A stretch of DNA of 64,000 nt, from positions 114,641-178,640 of the forward strand of contig NZ_CP021406.1 of the NCBI RefSeq assembly GCF_002504165.1. The letters run 5' to 3'. A model generated the notes under the pieces. It was given only the letters and a program-made list of their open reading frames with translations, made no database searches and was not told where the DNA came from. Position 1 is the first letter of the stretch; every line of letters begins with the position of its first letter. Position numbers and translations under genes: made by a program. This DNA comes from Pacificitalea manganoxidans (GTDB lineage Bacteria > Pseudomonadota > Alphaproteobacteria > Rhodobacterales > Rhodobacteraceae). Shown in pieces: positions 34,160 through 42,276 of the stretch.

Positions 34160-35557
34160 TCAGAGCCTTTCGGTTGTCGTTTCGGCAATCTCGCTGCCGA
34201 GGTTTTCATTCAGAAGCGCGCGCGCCTTGGCCAGACGCAATAGCGCGGCAGTATCATCCGCTTCGCTCTCAGCCGCTTGGGCAAGTCGGTCGTCAGAGAG
34301 GGGATCAGTGGGGCGCCCATCCACGAGGACTTCGTAGTGCAGGTTCGGACCCGTCGCTGTGCCAGTCGCGCCGACGCGGCCGATCACATCTCCCGCCGCA
34401 ACGCGTTGGCCTTGTGCCAGGTCTTCCGGCACGGCGCTCAGATGCGCGTAGCGCGTCATGGTGTCGGAGCCGTGCGAGATTTCGACCACGCGACCATAGC
34501 CACCGCGCCAGCCGATGAAGCTAACCCGCCCCGGTGCCGTCGATTGAACTTGTGTCCCACGTGCCGCTGCGAAATCGACGCCGGTGTGCATCCGGACGTT
34601 GCCAAAGACCGGATGCGTGCGGCGTCCGAACACCGAGCTGAGGCGCGCACCCTCGACCGGCTGTGCGAAGACGCGCAGCACCTCGCCATCGACGTAGATC
34701 GTCGCCTGACCGCTGCCGTCGTCCGGCCATACGATCTCGTAAAGCGAACCGCCGATCTCCAATGCGGCGAAGGCAAGATCGGGTTGTCCGATCCTGTCCT
34801 CGCCCACCCGCGCCTCGCGCCAGAGAAGCCTTAGTGTCTCGCCACCGGCCATCTCGCGGCGGAAATCCACGGTCCCACCCAGCATCTGCGCAAGGTCCAC
34901 GGAAAAACGGGCGGGTATGCCGGCTTCGTCGAGTGCCGCGAAGATCGAGCTGTCGATTACGGCTTCGCCGGCAAGGGTTACGATCTCCGGGTCCGGAGCT
35001 AAGACCTGGGTGGACAACTGCTCGCCGAAAAGCACCTCGATTCGCACCCCGTCCTCGACGGCGAGCGAGACGGTGCGGGGGCTGCCGTCCATGGTCGAGA
35101 CAACAGTGACCGAATGCCCCGGCCGCAGCCGTCGCAGATCGTATTCCGCGCCAAGCGCGAGGGCAACTTCGGCTCTTTCAGGTGCCGCAAGACCGGCTTC
35201 GGACAGCAAGAAATCGAGCGTCTCGCCAGGCGCAATGTCGCGCGACCACGTCGACAGCGGTGGCTCGATCGCCCGTACCGGCACGTCGGCAAACGCGACC
35301 TGCAGAAGGGGTAGGGGGCCGACGTCGGGTGCATCTTCTGCCCATGCCGTCACGGGCAGCGTCACGGGCAGCGTCACGGGCAGCGTCACGGGGATGTCAA
35401 CGTTCTGGGGGGCTTCAGGACCTTGGGGCATCCAATTACCTGCCTGGGCAAGTTCCGGCGGCACGGGTTCTTTCGACGTGAAATCAGAGATGGCGATAGC
35501 CGCTCCCGAAACCGTCCCCGCAATTGCGACACAAGCCGCCAAAGTTCTGAGTCTCAT
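34160..35557 (-). CDS. M23 family metallopeptidase (murein hydrolase, LytM-like)
   Basis: This 465-aa protein has a signal anchor and a low-complexity linker (a repeated PVTL unit). A middle domain resembles the LysM/OapA-like region of bacterial M23 proteins (LSTWSRDIAPGETLDFLLSE). The C-terminal LytM domain has the zinc ligands HTGVDFAAARG (H-x3-D) and LHYEVLVDG (H-x-H variant, one ligand changed to Y in position 2). Lysostaphin-like enzymes usually have HxH there, so LHYEV is the common active pattern in these proteins. It likely trims peptidoglycan crossbridges. It overlaps the sco gene by 4 bases. Confidence 0.82.
   Translation of the reverse strand: MRLRTLAACVAIAGTVSGAAIAISDFTSKEPVPPELAQAGNWMPQGPEAPQNVDIPVTLPVTLPVTLPVTAWAEDAPDVGPLPLLQVAFADVPVRAIEPPLSTWSRDIAPGETLDFLLSEAGLAAPERAEVALALGAEYDLRRLRPGHSVTVVSTMDGSPRTVSLAVEDGVRIEVLFGEQLSTQVLAPDPEIVTLAGEAVIDSSIFAALDEAGIPARFSVDLAQMLGGTVDFRREMAGGETLRLLWREARVGEDRIGQPDLAFAALEIGGSLYEIVWPDDGSGQATIYVDGEVLRVFAQPVEGARLSSVFGRRTHPVFGNVRMHTGVDFAAARGTQVQSTAPGRVSFIGWRGGYGRVVEISHGSDTMTRYAHLSAVPEDLAQGQRVAAGDVIGRVGATGTATGPNLHYEVLVDGRPTDPLSDDRLAQAAESEADDTAALLRLAKARALLNENLGSEIAETTTERL
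35349..35393. repeat. 12-bp tandem repeat within the M23 peptidase gene
   Basis: GTCACGGGCAGC occurs three times in a row (35349-35384), followed by a 9-base partial unit. On the coding strand it gives repeated PVTL in the linker just after the signal peptide. As the unit is a multiple of three, copy-number slippage changes linker length but keeps the frame. Confidence 0.85.
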
Positions 35558-36180
35558 GTGGCCCCCTCCATTTCTTCTTCCAGCGCGCGGCGAATTTTCG
35601 GCACCGCGAATTCTCTGGGTTCGTGATAGTCGATCATGGTGACGAACCGCCCAGAGGCTGCGAACAGGAAGACGCTCGCGGTGTGGTTCATCGTGTAATC
35701 GCCGCTCTCCGTCGGCACCCGCTCGTAGGTGGCACGGAAGCCGTCCGCGACGCGCGCTATCTGCTCCTCGGGCCCCGTCCAGCCGCGGATCGCCGGATGG
35801 AAGTAGCCGACATATTCGGCCATCGTTTCGACAGTGTCGCGCTCGGGATCGACCGTGATGAAAGCCACGTTCATCTCGTCGGCCCCGTCTCCCAGATCGT
35901 CGAGCCATCCCGAAATGTCCGAGAGCGTGGTCGGGCAGACATCGGGACAGTAGGTGAAGCCGAAGAACGCCATCGTCGGTCGCCCGATCAGGGTTTCCGG
36001 CCCGACCGCGTTGCCCTCATGATCCGTCAGACGAAAATCCATCGCGGTCAGAGCCACAGGCCGCTGCCCGATAGGCTCAGGTCCACCGGGGCCATCGACC
36101 TGCCACCAACCGACGAAGAGCATCAGGGCGACCGCCCCGACACCAGCCGCACCATACCCCAGGATCGCCCGTCGCCGCAT
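35554..36180 (-). CDS. SCO1/SenC family copper-delivery protein
   Basis: This 208-aa membrane-anchored thioredoxin-fold protein has a hydrophobic anchor (ILGYGAAGVGAVALMLFVGW) and the Sco copper site: FFGFTYCPDVCPTT (Cys78, Cys82) plus the distal His in YTMNHTASVFLF. Sco proteins deliver copper to the CuA site of cytochrome oxidase or act as thiol reductants. The start overlaps the PCuAC stop by one base. It is one of two full Sco genes in this operon. Confidence 0.9.
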   Translation of the reverse strand: MRRRAILGYGAAGVGAVALMLFVGWWQVDGPGGPEPIGQRPVALTAMDFRLTDHEGNAVGPETLIGRPTMAFFGFTYCPDVCPTTLSDISGWLDDLGDGADEMNVAFITVDPERDTVETMAEYVGYFHPAIRGWTGPEEQIARVADGFRATYERVPTESGDYTMNHTASVFLFAASGRFVTMIDYHEPREFAVPKIRRALEEEMEGAT

Positions 36181-36647
36181 CAGTCCTCTGGCCCCCGCGC
36201 GGCGATGCCGAGGATCGGCACCTCGACCGTCACCTCGCCTCCGTCGTCGAAAAGCAGGGTCAGCGGAAAGGTGTCCCCTTCCGTCATCGGTTCTTGTAGC
36301 CGCATCAGCATTGCGTGCAGGCCCCCCGGTTCGAGCGCGACGCTCTCGCCCGGGGCGATCGCGATCTCCCCCGCCGGGCTCATGGAACTCACACCTTCGG
36401 CATTTGTCTTCGTCTCGTGGATTTTGGGCATCATCGCGAGCGGTGTTGCAAGGCCGATCAGCGTCACTGGCTCGTCGCCAGTGTTGCGGATCGTCATGTA
36501 AGCGGCCCCGGGACGGTTCATCCCGATAGAGGCGCGGGACCACGCGTTCACGACGACAACATCCTCGGGTCCGGCCAGCGCGGGCACCGAGAGCCCTCCA
36601 AGGGTCAAAAGCGCCGCCAGTGTGCCGGTCAAAGTATGCTTTTTCAT
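36180..36647 (-). CDS. Periplasmic copper chaperone PCu(A)C
   Basis: This 155-aa protein has a signal peptide (cleavage after PALA) and the copper motif of the family, H-M-x10-M-x21-H-x-M: here PLAMMPKIHETKT with later GGLHAMLMRL. It binds Cu(I) in the periplasm and passes it to Sco or the CuA subunit. It lies 23 bases after dsbA. The ATG at 36647 is preferred over one six codons upstream because the signal peptide begins there. Confidence 0.88.
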   Translation of the reverse strand: MKKHTLTGTLAALLTLGGLSVPALAGPEDVVVVNAWSRASIGMNRPGAAYMTIRNTGDEPVTLIGLATPLAMMPKIHETKTNAEGVSSMSPAGEIAIAPGESVALEPGGLHAMLMRLQEPMTEGDTFPLTLLFDDGGEVTVEVPILGIAARGPED

Positions 36648-36670
36648 CGTTCTGATCCTGCCCATTCCAT

Positions 36671-37330
36671 TCAGCTTTGCGCGGCAGCGACTTCGGCGGC
36701 CACCAGACGACGCAATTCTGCCTCCCCGAATGGATCGAGCGGCTTGCCGTTCACGAAGAATGTGGGCGTCTGGCGAATTCCCACGGTCTCGACGTCAGCA
36801 CGATCCTGGTTCAGGATCGCCACGACATCGGGTGCCAGCATTTGCGTGCGCGCGGCCTCGGCATCGAGTCCGGCCGTGGCGGCGATCTGAAGGATCAGGC
36901 CAGGCGCCGGGGCACCGTGCGACGCCCATCTCGGCTGTTCCCGCAGAACGGCCTCGAGCACCGGCACGTAAACGTCCTGCATGCGCGCCGCCTCGAGCAC
37001 GCGGATCGCTTCCTCGGATGCCGCGCCGTGGAAGGGCGTGTAGCGGATCACGACGCGGACAGCATCCCCATGCTCGGCCATGATGTCCTTCACGATGGGA
37101 TGAAAGGCGCGACAGGCCTCGCAGGCCGGATCGAAGAATTCGACGATCGTGACGGGCGCTTCCGCAGGCCCGAGGATGGGCGAGTAGGGGCGGATCATCG
37201 CGTCCGCGAGTTCCGGCGCAACAGGCTCCGCTTCGGCCACCGGGCCGGGGCGGGTTGCAAACCAGGTGGTTCCGCCGAAACCGGCGACGCCGAAGGCGAG
37301 AACGGACAGGATCAGGGCGCGTCGGTTCAT
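36671..37330 (-). CDS. DsbA family thiol-disulfide oxidoreductase
   Basis: This 219-aa exported protein has a thioredoxin fold with active site FFDPACEACRAFHP (CxxC = CEAC) and the cis-Pro loop RQTPTFFVNG. The long helical insertion is typical of DsbA/DsbG-like proteins. With DsbB encoded directly upstream (overlap 4 bases) it forms a complete disulfide-introducing pair, useful for cysteine-rich periplasmic metal proteins. Confidence 0.88.
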   Translation of the reverse strand: MNRRALILSVLAFGVAGFGGTTWFATRPGPVAEAEPVAPELADAMIRPYSPILGPAEAPVTIVEFFDPACEACRAFHPIVKDIMAEHGDAVRVVIRYTPFHGAASEEAIRVLEAARMQDVYVPVLEAVLREQPRWASHGAPAPGLILQIAATAGLDAEAARTQMLAPDVVAILNQDRADVETVGIRQTPTFFVNGKPLDPFGEAELRRLVAAEVAAAQS

Positions 37331-37749
37331 TTTCGTGTGTCCTTCAATGAAAGGGCCGACAGCGCCCCGATCAGCGCGAAGGCGGCGAGGGCCATCAGCG
37401 GGATCGGGATGCCGAAGACCAGTTGGTTGTCATCGGTGCAAGAGGGGCCGGTGGCCGTGCAGGGCTGGATGCGTTCGGGAACAAGACCGACGTACAGCCC
37501 CATGTGCCAGAGGGCGATTGCGCCGCCGCCAAGCGCCAATGCGATGCCGTAGCGCCCCACACGGCCGTCCCGCCACCAAAGGCCCAGCCCTAGGATAATG
37601 GCCAAGGGAAACATGAAGGCGCGCTGGAACCAGCACAGCACACAGGGCGTCTGCCCCAGCACCTCGCCGATGAAAAGCACGGCAAGCGAGGCGACGAGCG
37701 CGATGATCCATGCCAGCCCGAGGGCTGTTTCTCCGGATATGCGGTTCAT
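37327..37749 (-). CDS. Disulfide bond formation protein DsbB (DsbB family)
   Basis: This 140-aa protein has four membrane segments. The first periplasmic loop has GQTPCVLCWFQR, the quinone-linked CxxC; the second has IQPCTATGPSCTDDNQ, the exchange cysteines. It reoxidises DsbA using quinones. It starts 5 bases after the leading sco gene. Confidence 0.88.
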   Translation of the reverse strand: MNRISGETALGLAWIIALVASLAVLFIGEVLGQTPCVLCWFQRAFMFPLAIILGLGLWWRDGRVGRYGIALALGGGAIALWHMGLYVGLVPERIQPCTATGPSCTDDNQLVFGIPIPLMALAAFALIGALSALSLKDTRK

Positions 37750-37754
37750 GTCGA

Positions 37755-38357
37755 TCAGATCCTCTCTTCCAGATCGGCGAGAATCTCTTCGGCCGGGGTG
37801 CCGTAGGGCCAGGAGTCGGCAAAGCCCGCGTCGGGATCGAAGAGGAACAGATGCGACGTGTGGCCCATCGTGTACCCATCCGGCGCTGCGGCCTCTTCGA
37901 CGCGTTCAAAGAAGATCGGAAACGTCTCGGATGTGGCGGCGATTTGTTCCGGCGTGCCCGTCAGCCCGATGATGCTCGCATCGAACAGCGGGACGTATTC
38001 GGCGAGTGCGGCGGGCGTGTCCCGTTCGGGGTCGATTGTTATGAAAATCGGCTGGACCTTGGCGGCATCGTCGCCCAGACCGTCCATCACCGCCGCGACC
38101 TCTGACAGGGTCGTCGGGCAGACGTCGGGACAGTTGGTGAAGCCGAAAAACACCAGCATCCAGCGCCCCGCAAAGTCCTCCTCGGTTCGAACCATACCCT
38201 GGTGGTCCGTCAGTTCGAATTTAGCGAAAAAAGGCGGTTCGGCGTCGGTTCGGGCGCGGTCGGCACGATAGTCGGACCAGAGCAAAAGCCATACGAAGGC
38301 AAGCGCTGCCACGCCTGCCAAAACCCAAAGAAACTTCTGTGCCGATGTAAGGGACAA
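37755..38357 (-). CDS. SCO1/SenC family protein, first gene of the operon
   Basis: This 200-aa protein has an N-terminal anchor (LWVLAGVAALAFVWLLLW) and the Sco motif FFGFTNCPDVCPTT with the distal His in YTMGHTSHLFLF. It is clearly related to but distinct from the second Sco protein. It is the promoter-proximal gene of a 13-gene minus-strand run ending at 27721. The MerR-type promoter lies about 36 bases upstream. Confidence 0.9.
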   Translation of the reverse strand: MSLTSAQKFLWVLAGVAALAFVWLLLWSDYRADRARTDAEPPFFAKFELTDHQGMVRTEEDFAGRWMLVFFGFTNCPDVCPTTLSEVAAVMDGLGDDAAKVQPIFITIDPERDTPAALAEYVPLFDASIIGLTGTPEQIAATSETFPIFFERVEEAAAPDGYTMGHTSHLFLFDPDAGFADSWPYGTPAEEILADLEERI

Positions 38358-38392
38358 TCCTGTTCGCCTGTTATTGATTCTTATTGCATGTG

Positions 38393-38423
38393 CGGATACA
38401 TCCTCTAGCCGCTAGAGGTTCAA
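38393..38423 (-). promoter_or_regulatory. MerR-family promoter (class I) driving the 13-gene envelope operon
   Basis: On the minus strand, TTGAAC (38418-38423) and TATCCG (38393-38398) are 19 bases apart. The spacer has the near-perfect dyad CTCTAGCGGCTAGAG, the best of the class I sites. It sits between the operon and the divergent merR gene, the usual place for a MerR operator that also autoregulates. Confidence 0.85.
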
Positions 38424-38528
38424 GCACGAAATCATGGTATAGCTTGAACTCACGCGTCTGTGAATCCGACACTTGTTTATTCCGACGGCAAAACCTACAC
38501 AAACTGTATCTTTTTCATGGAGGCGAAA

Positions 38529-38957
38529 ATGCTCACGATCGGTACTCTGTCAAAGAAGACTGGCACAAAAGTGCAGACCATCCGGTACTACGAACAGATC
38601 GGACTCATGCCCGAACCTGGCAGGACCGAAGGCGGACAGAGGCGCTACGACAATGCACAGCTCGACCGACTGTCCTTCATCCGCCATTCGCGGCAACTCG
38701 GTTTCTCGCTCGATGCGATCCGCGAGCTGCTCGACCTCAGCGACCATCCCAACCGCCCCTGCGACGAGGCAGATGCCATCGCGCGTCGCCAGCTCAAACA
38801 GGTGGAGCAGCGCATGGCCCGCCTGAAGGCGCTGCGCACGGAACTGAAACGCATGGTTCACGAATGCAGCGGCGGGCGGACGGGAGACTGCAAGGTGCTT
38901 GAGGTGTTGCGGGACCATTCGGAATGCCTGACCGAGCACGAGGAAATCGGGGCCTGA
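38529..38957 (+). CDS. MerR family regulator of the divalent-metal type (CadR/PbrR/ZntR-like)
   Basis: This 142-aa protein has an N-terminal winged helix (MLTIGTLSKKTGTKVQTIRY then GGQRRYDNAQLDRLSFI), a dimerising coiled coil, and a C-terminal Cys loop with Cys113, Cys121 and Cys133. Residue 78 is Cys (NRPCDEAD); copper sensors have Ser here, so this points to Zn, Cd or Pb. The start follows GGAGG. It is divergent from the 13-gene operon, across the class I dyad, and is the likely activator of all four class I promoters. Confidence 0.87.
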   Translation: MLTIGTLSKKTGTKVQTIRYYEQIGLMPEPGRTEGGQRRYDNAQLDRLSFIRHSRQLGFSLDAIRELLDLSDHPNRPCDEADAIARRQLKQVEQRMARLKALRTELKRMVHECSGGRTGDCKVLEVLRDHSECLTEHEEIGA

Positions 38958-39009
38958 AGGAATTCAGCCAACATTCCGGCTGGAACGCAGATCAGCCGCA
39001 GAAGTTAAT

Positions 39010-39639
39010 GTGTCGTACAACACAGGCTGGAACCACAAAATGGCTGCTAGACAAAATTCAATGGAGAGACGGACGCTTTGGATCGTTCTGGCGCTCAATA
39101 TCGGTTTGGCCGTGGCCTTTTTCGCAACAGGCGCCTTCGGCGACTCAAGTGCCCTGATCGCCAACGGGCTCGATAACCTCTCCGACAGCTTCGTCTACGC
39201 GATCAGCCTTTTCGCTTTGTCCCGATCCGACAAATGGAAACGCGGGGCGGCGAACGTTTCCGGCGGGCTGCTGATCCTGTTCGCCGCTGGTATCCTCTAC
39301 GATGCATGGCGCCGCTACATCGGCGGGTCAGATCCGCTCGGGACGATCATGATCGCCATGGCCCTGTTTGCGGCGGCGATCAACGCAGTCTGCGTCTGGC
39401 TGCTCGCTAAGCTCAAAGATCCGGACGTCAACATCCGCGCGGCCAACACCTTCAGTTACAACGATTTCGCCGCGAACCTCGGAATCGTCTTGGCTGGCGG
39501 CCTCGTCGCCTGGCTGGGAACCAACTGGCCGGACCTCGTCGTCGGCGTGATTGTCGCCGGGATCGCGGCCTGGGGAGGTATCGACATTCTGCGCGACGCA
39601 CACGGCGAACACCACAAAGCAGTTCATACGGGCAAATAG
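39010..39639 (+). CDS. Cation diffusion facilitator-like membrane protein (short form)
   Basis: This protein of up to 209 aa has six predicted membrane segments. The CDF metal-site helices read GLDNLSDSFVYAI in segment 2 and NTFSYNDFAANLG in segment 5 (N-D-x-x-x-N). The cytoplasmic C-terminal domain is missing; the protein ends in EHHKAVHTGK, a His-rich tail. The start is uncertain: GTG at 39010, ATG at 39043 or ATG at 39061; none has a strong ribosome site. Lies 52 bases after merR in the same direction. Likely exports Zn, Cd or a similar cation. Confidence 0.78.
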   Translation: MSYNTGWNHKMAARQNSMERRTLWIVLALNIGLAVAFFATGAFGDSSALIANGLDNLSDSFVYAISLFALSRSDKWKRGAANVSGGLLILFAAGILYDAWRRYIGGSDPLGTIMIAMALFAAAINAVCVWLLAKLKDPDVNIRAANTFSYNDFAANLGIVLAGGLVAWLGTNWPDLVVGVIVAGIAAWGGIDILRDAHGEHHKAVHTGK

Positions 39640-39668
39640 TTGCGGGAGATTCTTTCTGAAAGAAAGGG

Positions 39669-39699
39669 TTGAAGCTATAGTGACTATAGTAATTAGGCT
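39669..39699 (+). promoter_or_regulatory. MerR-family promoter (class I) upstream of the transglutaminase-CDF operon
   Basis: TTGAAG (39669-39674) and TAGGCT (39694-39699) are 19 bases apart, with the perfect dyad CTATAGTGACTATAG in the spacer. It differs from the other three class I sites in having CTATAG rather than CTCTAG, closer to the CTATAG half found in published pbr operators. Confidence 0.8.
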
Positions 39700-39729
39700 T
39701 GTTCCAAGACGATTCGAGGAGCGACTCCG

Positions 39730-40491
39730 TTGCAGATGACCGACCCCCTACTTGCACCCACCAAATTACTGGATTTTGATGCCGCGCCTCTTGCGCATCT
39801 AATTGAGACCCGCGGCTGGCGCGGCTTATCCGAATACGATCGGATCGGAGCTGCCTATGATTTCGTTCGGAATGAAATCGCGTTCGGATACAATCGAGCT
39901 GACGACATCCCCGCCTCCGAGGTGCTTTCCGACGGCTACGGGCAGTGCAATACCAAAGGGACGCTCTTGATGGCGTTGCTGCGTGGTGTTGGCATTCGTT
40001 GCCGGTTGCATGGGTTTACGATCCACAAAGGCTTGCAGCGCGGTGTTGTCCCAGAGTTGGTGTATCCGCTTGCTCCGCAAGAAATTCTCCACTCATGGGT
40101 TGAGATCGAATATCAAGGTGCTTGGTTCAACCTCGAAGGCTTCATCCTGGATGACGCTTTCCTGACAGTCCTGCAAACGTCTTTCTCGGACACGGACAGT
40201 CTCTGCGGTTATGGCGCGGGCACGGATTGCCTTGGCGCGCCTCCCGTCACCTGGAACGGAGAAGATACCTACATTCAGAAATCCGGCATCGTGCAAGATT
40301 TCGGCGTGTTTGATACGCCGGACGCCTTCTATTTGTCCCATGAGCAATCCTTTGGATGGCTGCGTGGTGCCCTTTACCGTCATATCATCCGCCACTGGAT
40401 GAATGCGCGCGTACGTGGTTTTCGCAGCGGTCGCCTGAAGACTGACCGACGCGCGACACACGCGCACGCGGAGCCTGCCAATGCCACATGA
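39730..40491 (+). CDS. Transglutaminase-like cysteine protein
   Basis: This protein of about 253 aa has the transglutaminase core: Cys73 in SDGYGQCNTKGTLLMALLR, His121 in ILHSWVEIEY, then FNLEGFILDD where the third catalytic acid would be. There is no signal peptide, so it should be cytoplasmic. Bacterial members are peptidases, amidases or ligases; the substrate is unknown. A TTG at 39730 is 8 bases after GAGGAG and fits better than the ATG at 39736. It is directly behind a metal-type promoter and overlaps the CDF gene by 11 bases, so it is probably co-induced with metal export. Confidence 0.7.
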   Translation: MQMTDPLLAPTKLLDFDAAPLAHLIETRGWRGLSEYDRIGAAYDFVRNEIAFGYNRADDIPASEVLSDGYGQCNTKGTLLMALLRGVGIRCRLHGFTIHKGLQRGVVPELVYPLAPQEILHSWVEIEYQGAWFNLEGFILDDAFLTVLQTSFSDTDSLCGYGAGTDCLGAPPVTWNGEDTYIQKSGIVQDFGVFDTPDAFYLSHEQSFGWLRGALYRHIIRHWMNARVRGFRSGRLKTDRRATHAHAEPANAT

Positions 40492-41446
40492 CCACGGGCA
40501 CGCGCCTATCGATCCGAATTCTGGGGACCGGCGGGTTGCCATCGCCATCTGGGCAAACGGGCTACTTACCGTTGCGCAAGTCGTCGGGGGCATATTCTCG
40601 GGCAGTCTGGCACTGATCGCCGATGCGCTGCACAACTTTTCCGATATGGCCTCGCTTGTCATTGCCTTCGCCGCACGCAAGATCGCGCGCCGCCCGGCCG
40701 ATGAACGCATGACCTTCGGCTATGGCCGGGTCGAAATCGTGGCGGCCCTGATCAACTACACCACCCTCATCGTGATCGGCTTCTATCTGATCTACGAAGG
40801 TGGCATGCGCATGATTGATCCACCCGAAGTCATGGGGTGGACCGTCGTCATTCTCGGTGGAATTGCGCTTGTGGTCGACACGCTGACCGCAATGCTGACC
40901 TATTCGATGCAGAAGGGCAGCGTGAACATCCGCGCGCTTTTCCTGCATAACCTGTCGGACGCGCTTGCTTCGGTCGCGGTTATCGTCGGTGGGTCGCTGA
41001 TCATCCTTTACGACATGCGTTGGGTCGATCCTGCCATCACCATCGGCATCGCGATCTACATCCTGTATCTGTCTTTCACTGAAATAGGCGGCCCAATCCG
41101 AACCCTGATGCTCGGGAGCCCGCCGGACATCGACAACGAGGCCGTCGTCGAAGCGATGCGGAAAGTCGAAGGCGTCGCCGACGTCCACTACGTCCATCTC
41201 TGGCAAATGCAAGAGCACGAGGCTGCGCTCGACTGCCATGTCGTCGTGGCAGCCGAGGGCTGGTCGAAGATCGAAGAGATCAAGAGCGCGATCAAGAAGC
41301 GGCTGAAGGAAGAGTTCGGCATCAGCCATTCCAGTCTCGAATTTGAGCATGAGGATCGCGCTCATCAGAACGCCGATCTCTACGGTCACGGCAACGCAAG
41401 TGAAAAGGAGAAGACCAATGTTCAAGGAAACGCTGACCGAGCATGA
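40481..41446 (+). CDS. Cation diffusion facilitator (CzcD/ZitB-type)
   Basis: This 321-aa protein is a full-length CDF exporter with a His-rich N-terminus (MPHDHGHAP), six membrane helices with HNFSD (helix 2) and HNLSD (helix 5) metal sites, and a cytoplasmic ferredoxin-like domain (VEGVADVHYVHLWQM). The ligand pair H-D in both helices suits Zn and Cd over Mn. The C-terminal tail is charged. It probably works beside the ZntA pump. Confidence 0.9.
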   Translation: MPHDHGHAPIDPNSGDRRVAIAIWANGLLTVAQVVGGIFSGSLALIADALHNFSDMASLVIAFAARKIARRPADERMTFGYGRVEIVAALINYTTLIVIGFYLIYEGGMRMIDPPEVMGWTVVILGGIALVVDTLTAMLTYSMQKGSVNIRALFLHNLSDALASVAVIVGGSLIILYDMRWVDPAITIGIAIYILYLSFTEIGGPIRTLMLGSPPDIDNEAVVEAMRKVEGVADVHYVHLWQMQEHEAALDCHVVVAAEGWSKIEEIKSAIKKRLKEEFGISHSSLEFEHEDRAHQNADLYGHGNASEKEKTNVQGNADRA

Positions 41447-41788
41447 TGATGTCATCGGGCTCGTCTGCGCGATTACGCGGACCGGCATGGGCTCGATCCG
41501 AGCAACTGGGTCATTCTGACCAAACGATCCGATCAGGCAAATGACGCGACGCGCCTTCTGGCGCGGGAATATGGGCTGGAGTTCACGATGACCGCCGACA
41601 GCGACATGATGATGCACGGAGCGGTCACCCATGTCGTGGACATCGGCGGGCGGTTCGCTGCAAAATTCCATGGCATGGACTTCAAGAACGTGAACCTGAT
41701 CCTCTATGTCAGCGAGTTGATCAACAACGCCCAGCATCGACGCCGGGAGCCCAACTGGTGGGACCGGCTGACAGGTGTGTTTCAATGA
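41418..41788 (+). pseudogene. Truncated SCO-family remnant
   Basis: An ATG at 41418 (after AAAAGGAG) opens MFKETLTEHDDVIG and soon stops. From about 41468 another frame reads ARLRDYADRHGLDPSNWVIL and continues through FTMTADSDMMMHGAVTHVVD to NLILYVSELINN. This is the C-terminal half of a Sco-like thioredoxin-fold protein, with the distal His in MMHGAVTH. The N-terminal half and its CxxxC are absent. It looks like an internal deletion in a former third sco gene. The stop overlaps the next start (ATGA). Confidence 0.6.
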
Positions 41789-42276
41789 GTGTCGTCGCGA
41801 CTGGCGTCAGGCTGTCCTCGACAGACGGAGTTTCCCTGACAGCTCTGCGTCGGTATTTTGCGGTGATCATCCCGGCCAACTTGATCTGGGAGTTCGCGCA
41901 TATGCCGCTCTACACGATCTGGAACGAGGGCACTTGGGGTGAGATTGTCTTCGCAGCCGTCCATTGCACGGGTGGCGATATCCTGATCGCCATGAGCGCG
42001 CTGATGCTTGCCCTCATGCTGTCGGGCCGGGGCTGGCCCCTGGTCGCCTCGACGCGGCGGTCTGTGACCGTCCTGACGGTGGTGTTCGGGCTCGGATACA
42101 CGCTGTTCAGCGAATGGCTCAACATCGTGATCCGCGCGGCCTGGGCCTATTCGGACCTGATGCCGATCATTCCGATCCTCGATGCGGGCCTGTCACCTGT
42201 GTTGCAATGGATCGTGATACCGCTGGTCGCGTTCTGGTGGGTCTGGCGGCCTTTCAACAACGATCGTGATGTATGA
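41785..42276 (+). CDS. Conserved membrane protein, unknown
   Basis: This 163-aa protein has four predicted membrane segments. It contains NLIWEFAHMPLYTIWNEGTW, a conserved-looking periplasmic motif with His and Trp, and FSEWLNIVIRAAWAYSDLMP. I do not recognise the family. It is coupled to the sco remnant before it (ATGA) and to ccdA after it (overlap 4 bases), so it likely acts in thiol or copper handling. Confidence 0.6.
   Translation: MSVVATGVRLSSTDGVSLTALRRYFAVIIPANLIWEFAHMPLYTIWNEGTWGEIVFAAVHCTGGDILIAMSALMLALMLSGRGWPLVASTRRSVTVLTVVFGLGYTLFSEWLNIVIRAAWAYSDLMPIIPILDAGLSPVLQWIVIPLVAFWWVWRPFNNDRDV

Noticed and set aside
35349..35393. Tandem repeat considered as a CRISPR-like array
   Set aside because: The units are 12 bp with no spacers and lie inside a coding sequence in frame. 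No cas genes are present.
38384..38902. A 172-codon plus-strand frame overlapping merR
   Set aside because: It has no family pattern, has low-complexity Arg/Ala-rich content typical of a shadow frame in GC-rich DNA, and fully overlaps the well-supported MerR gene.
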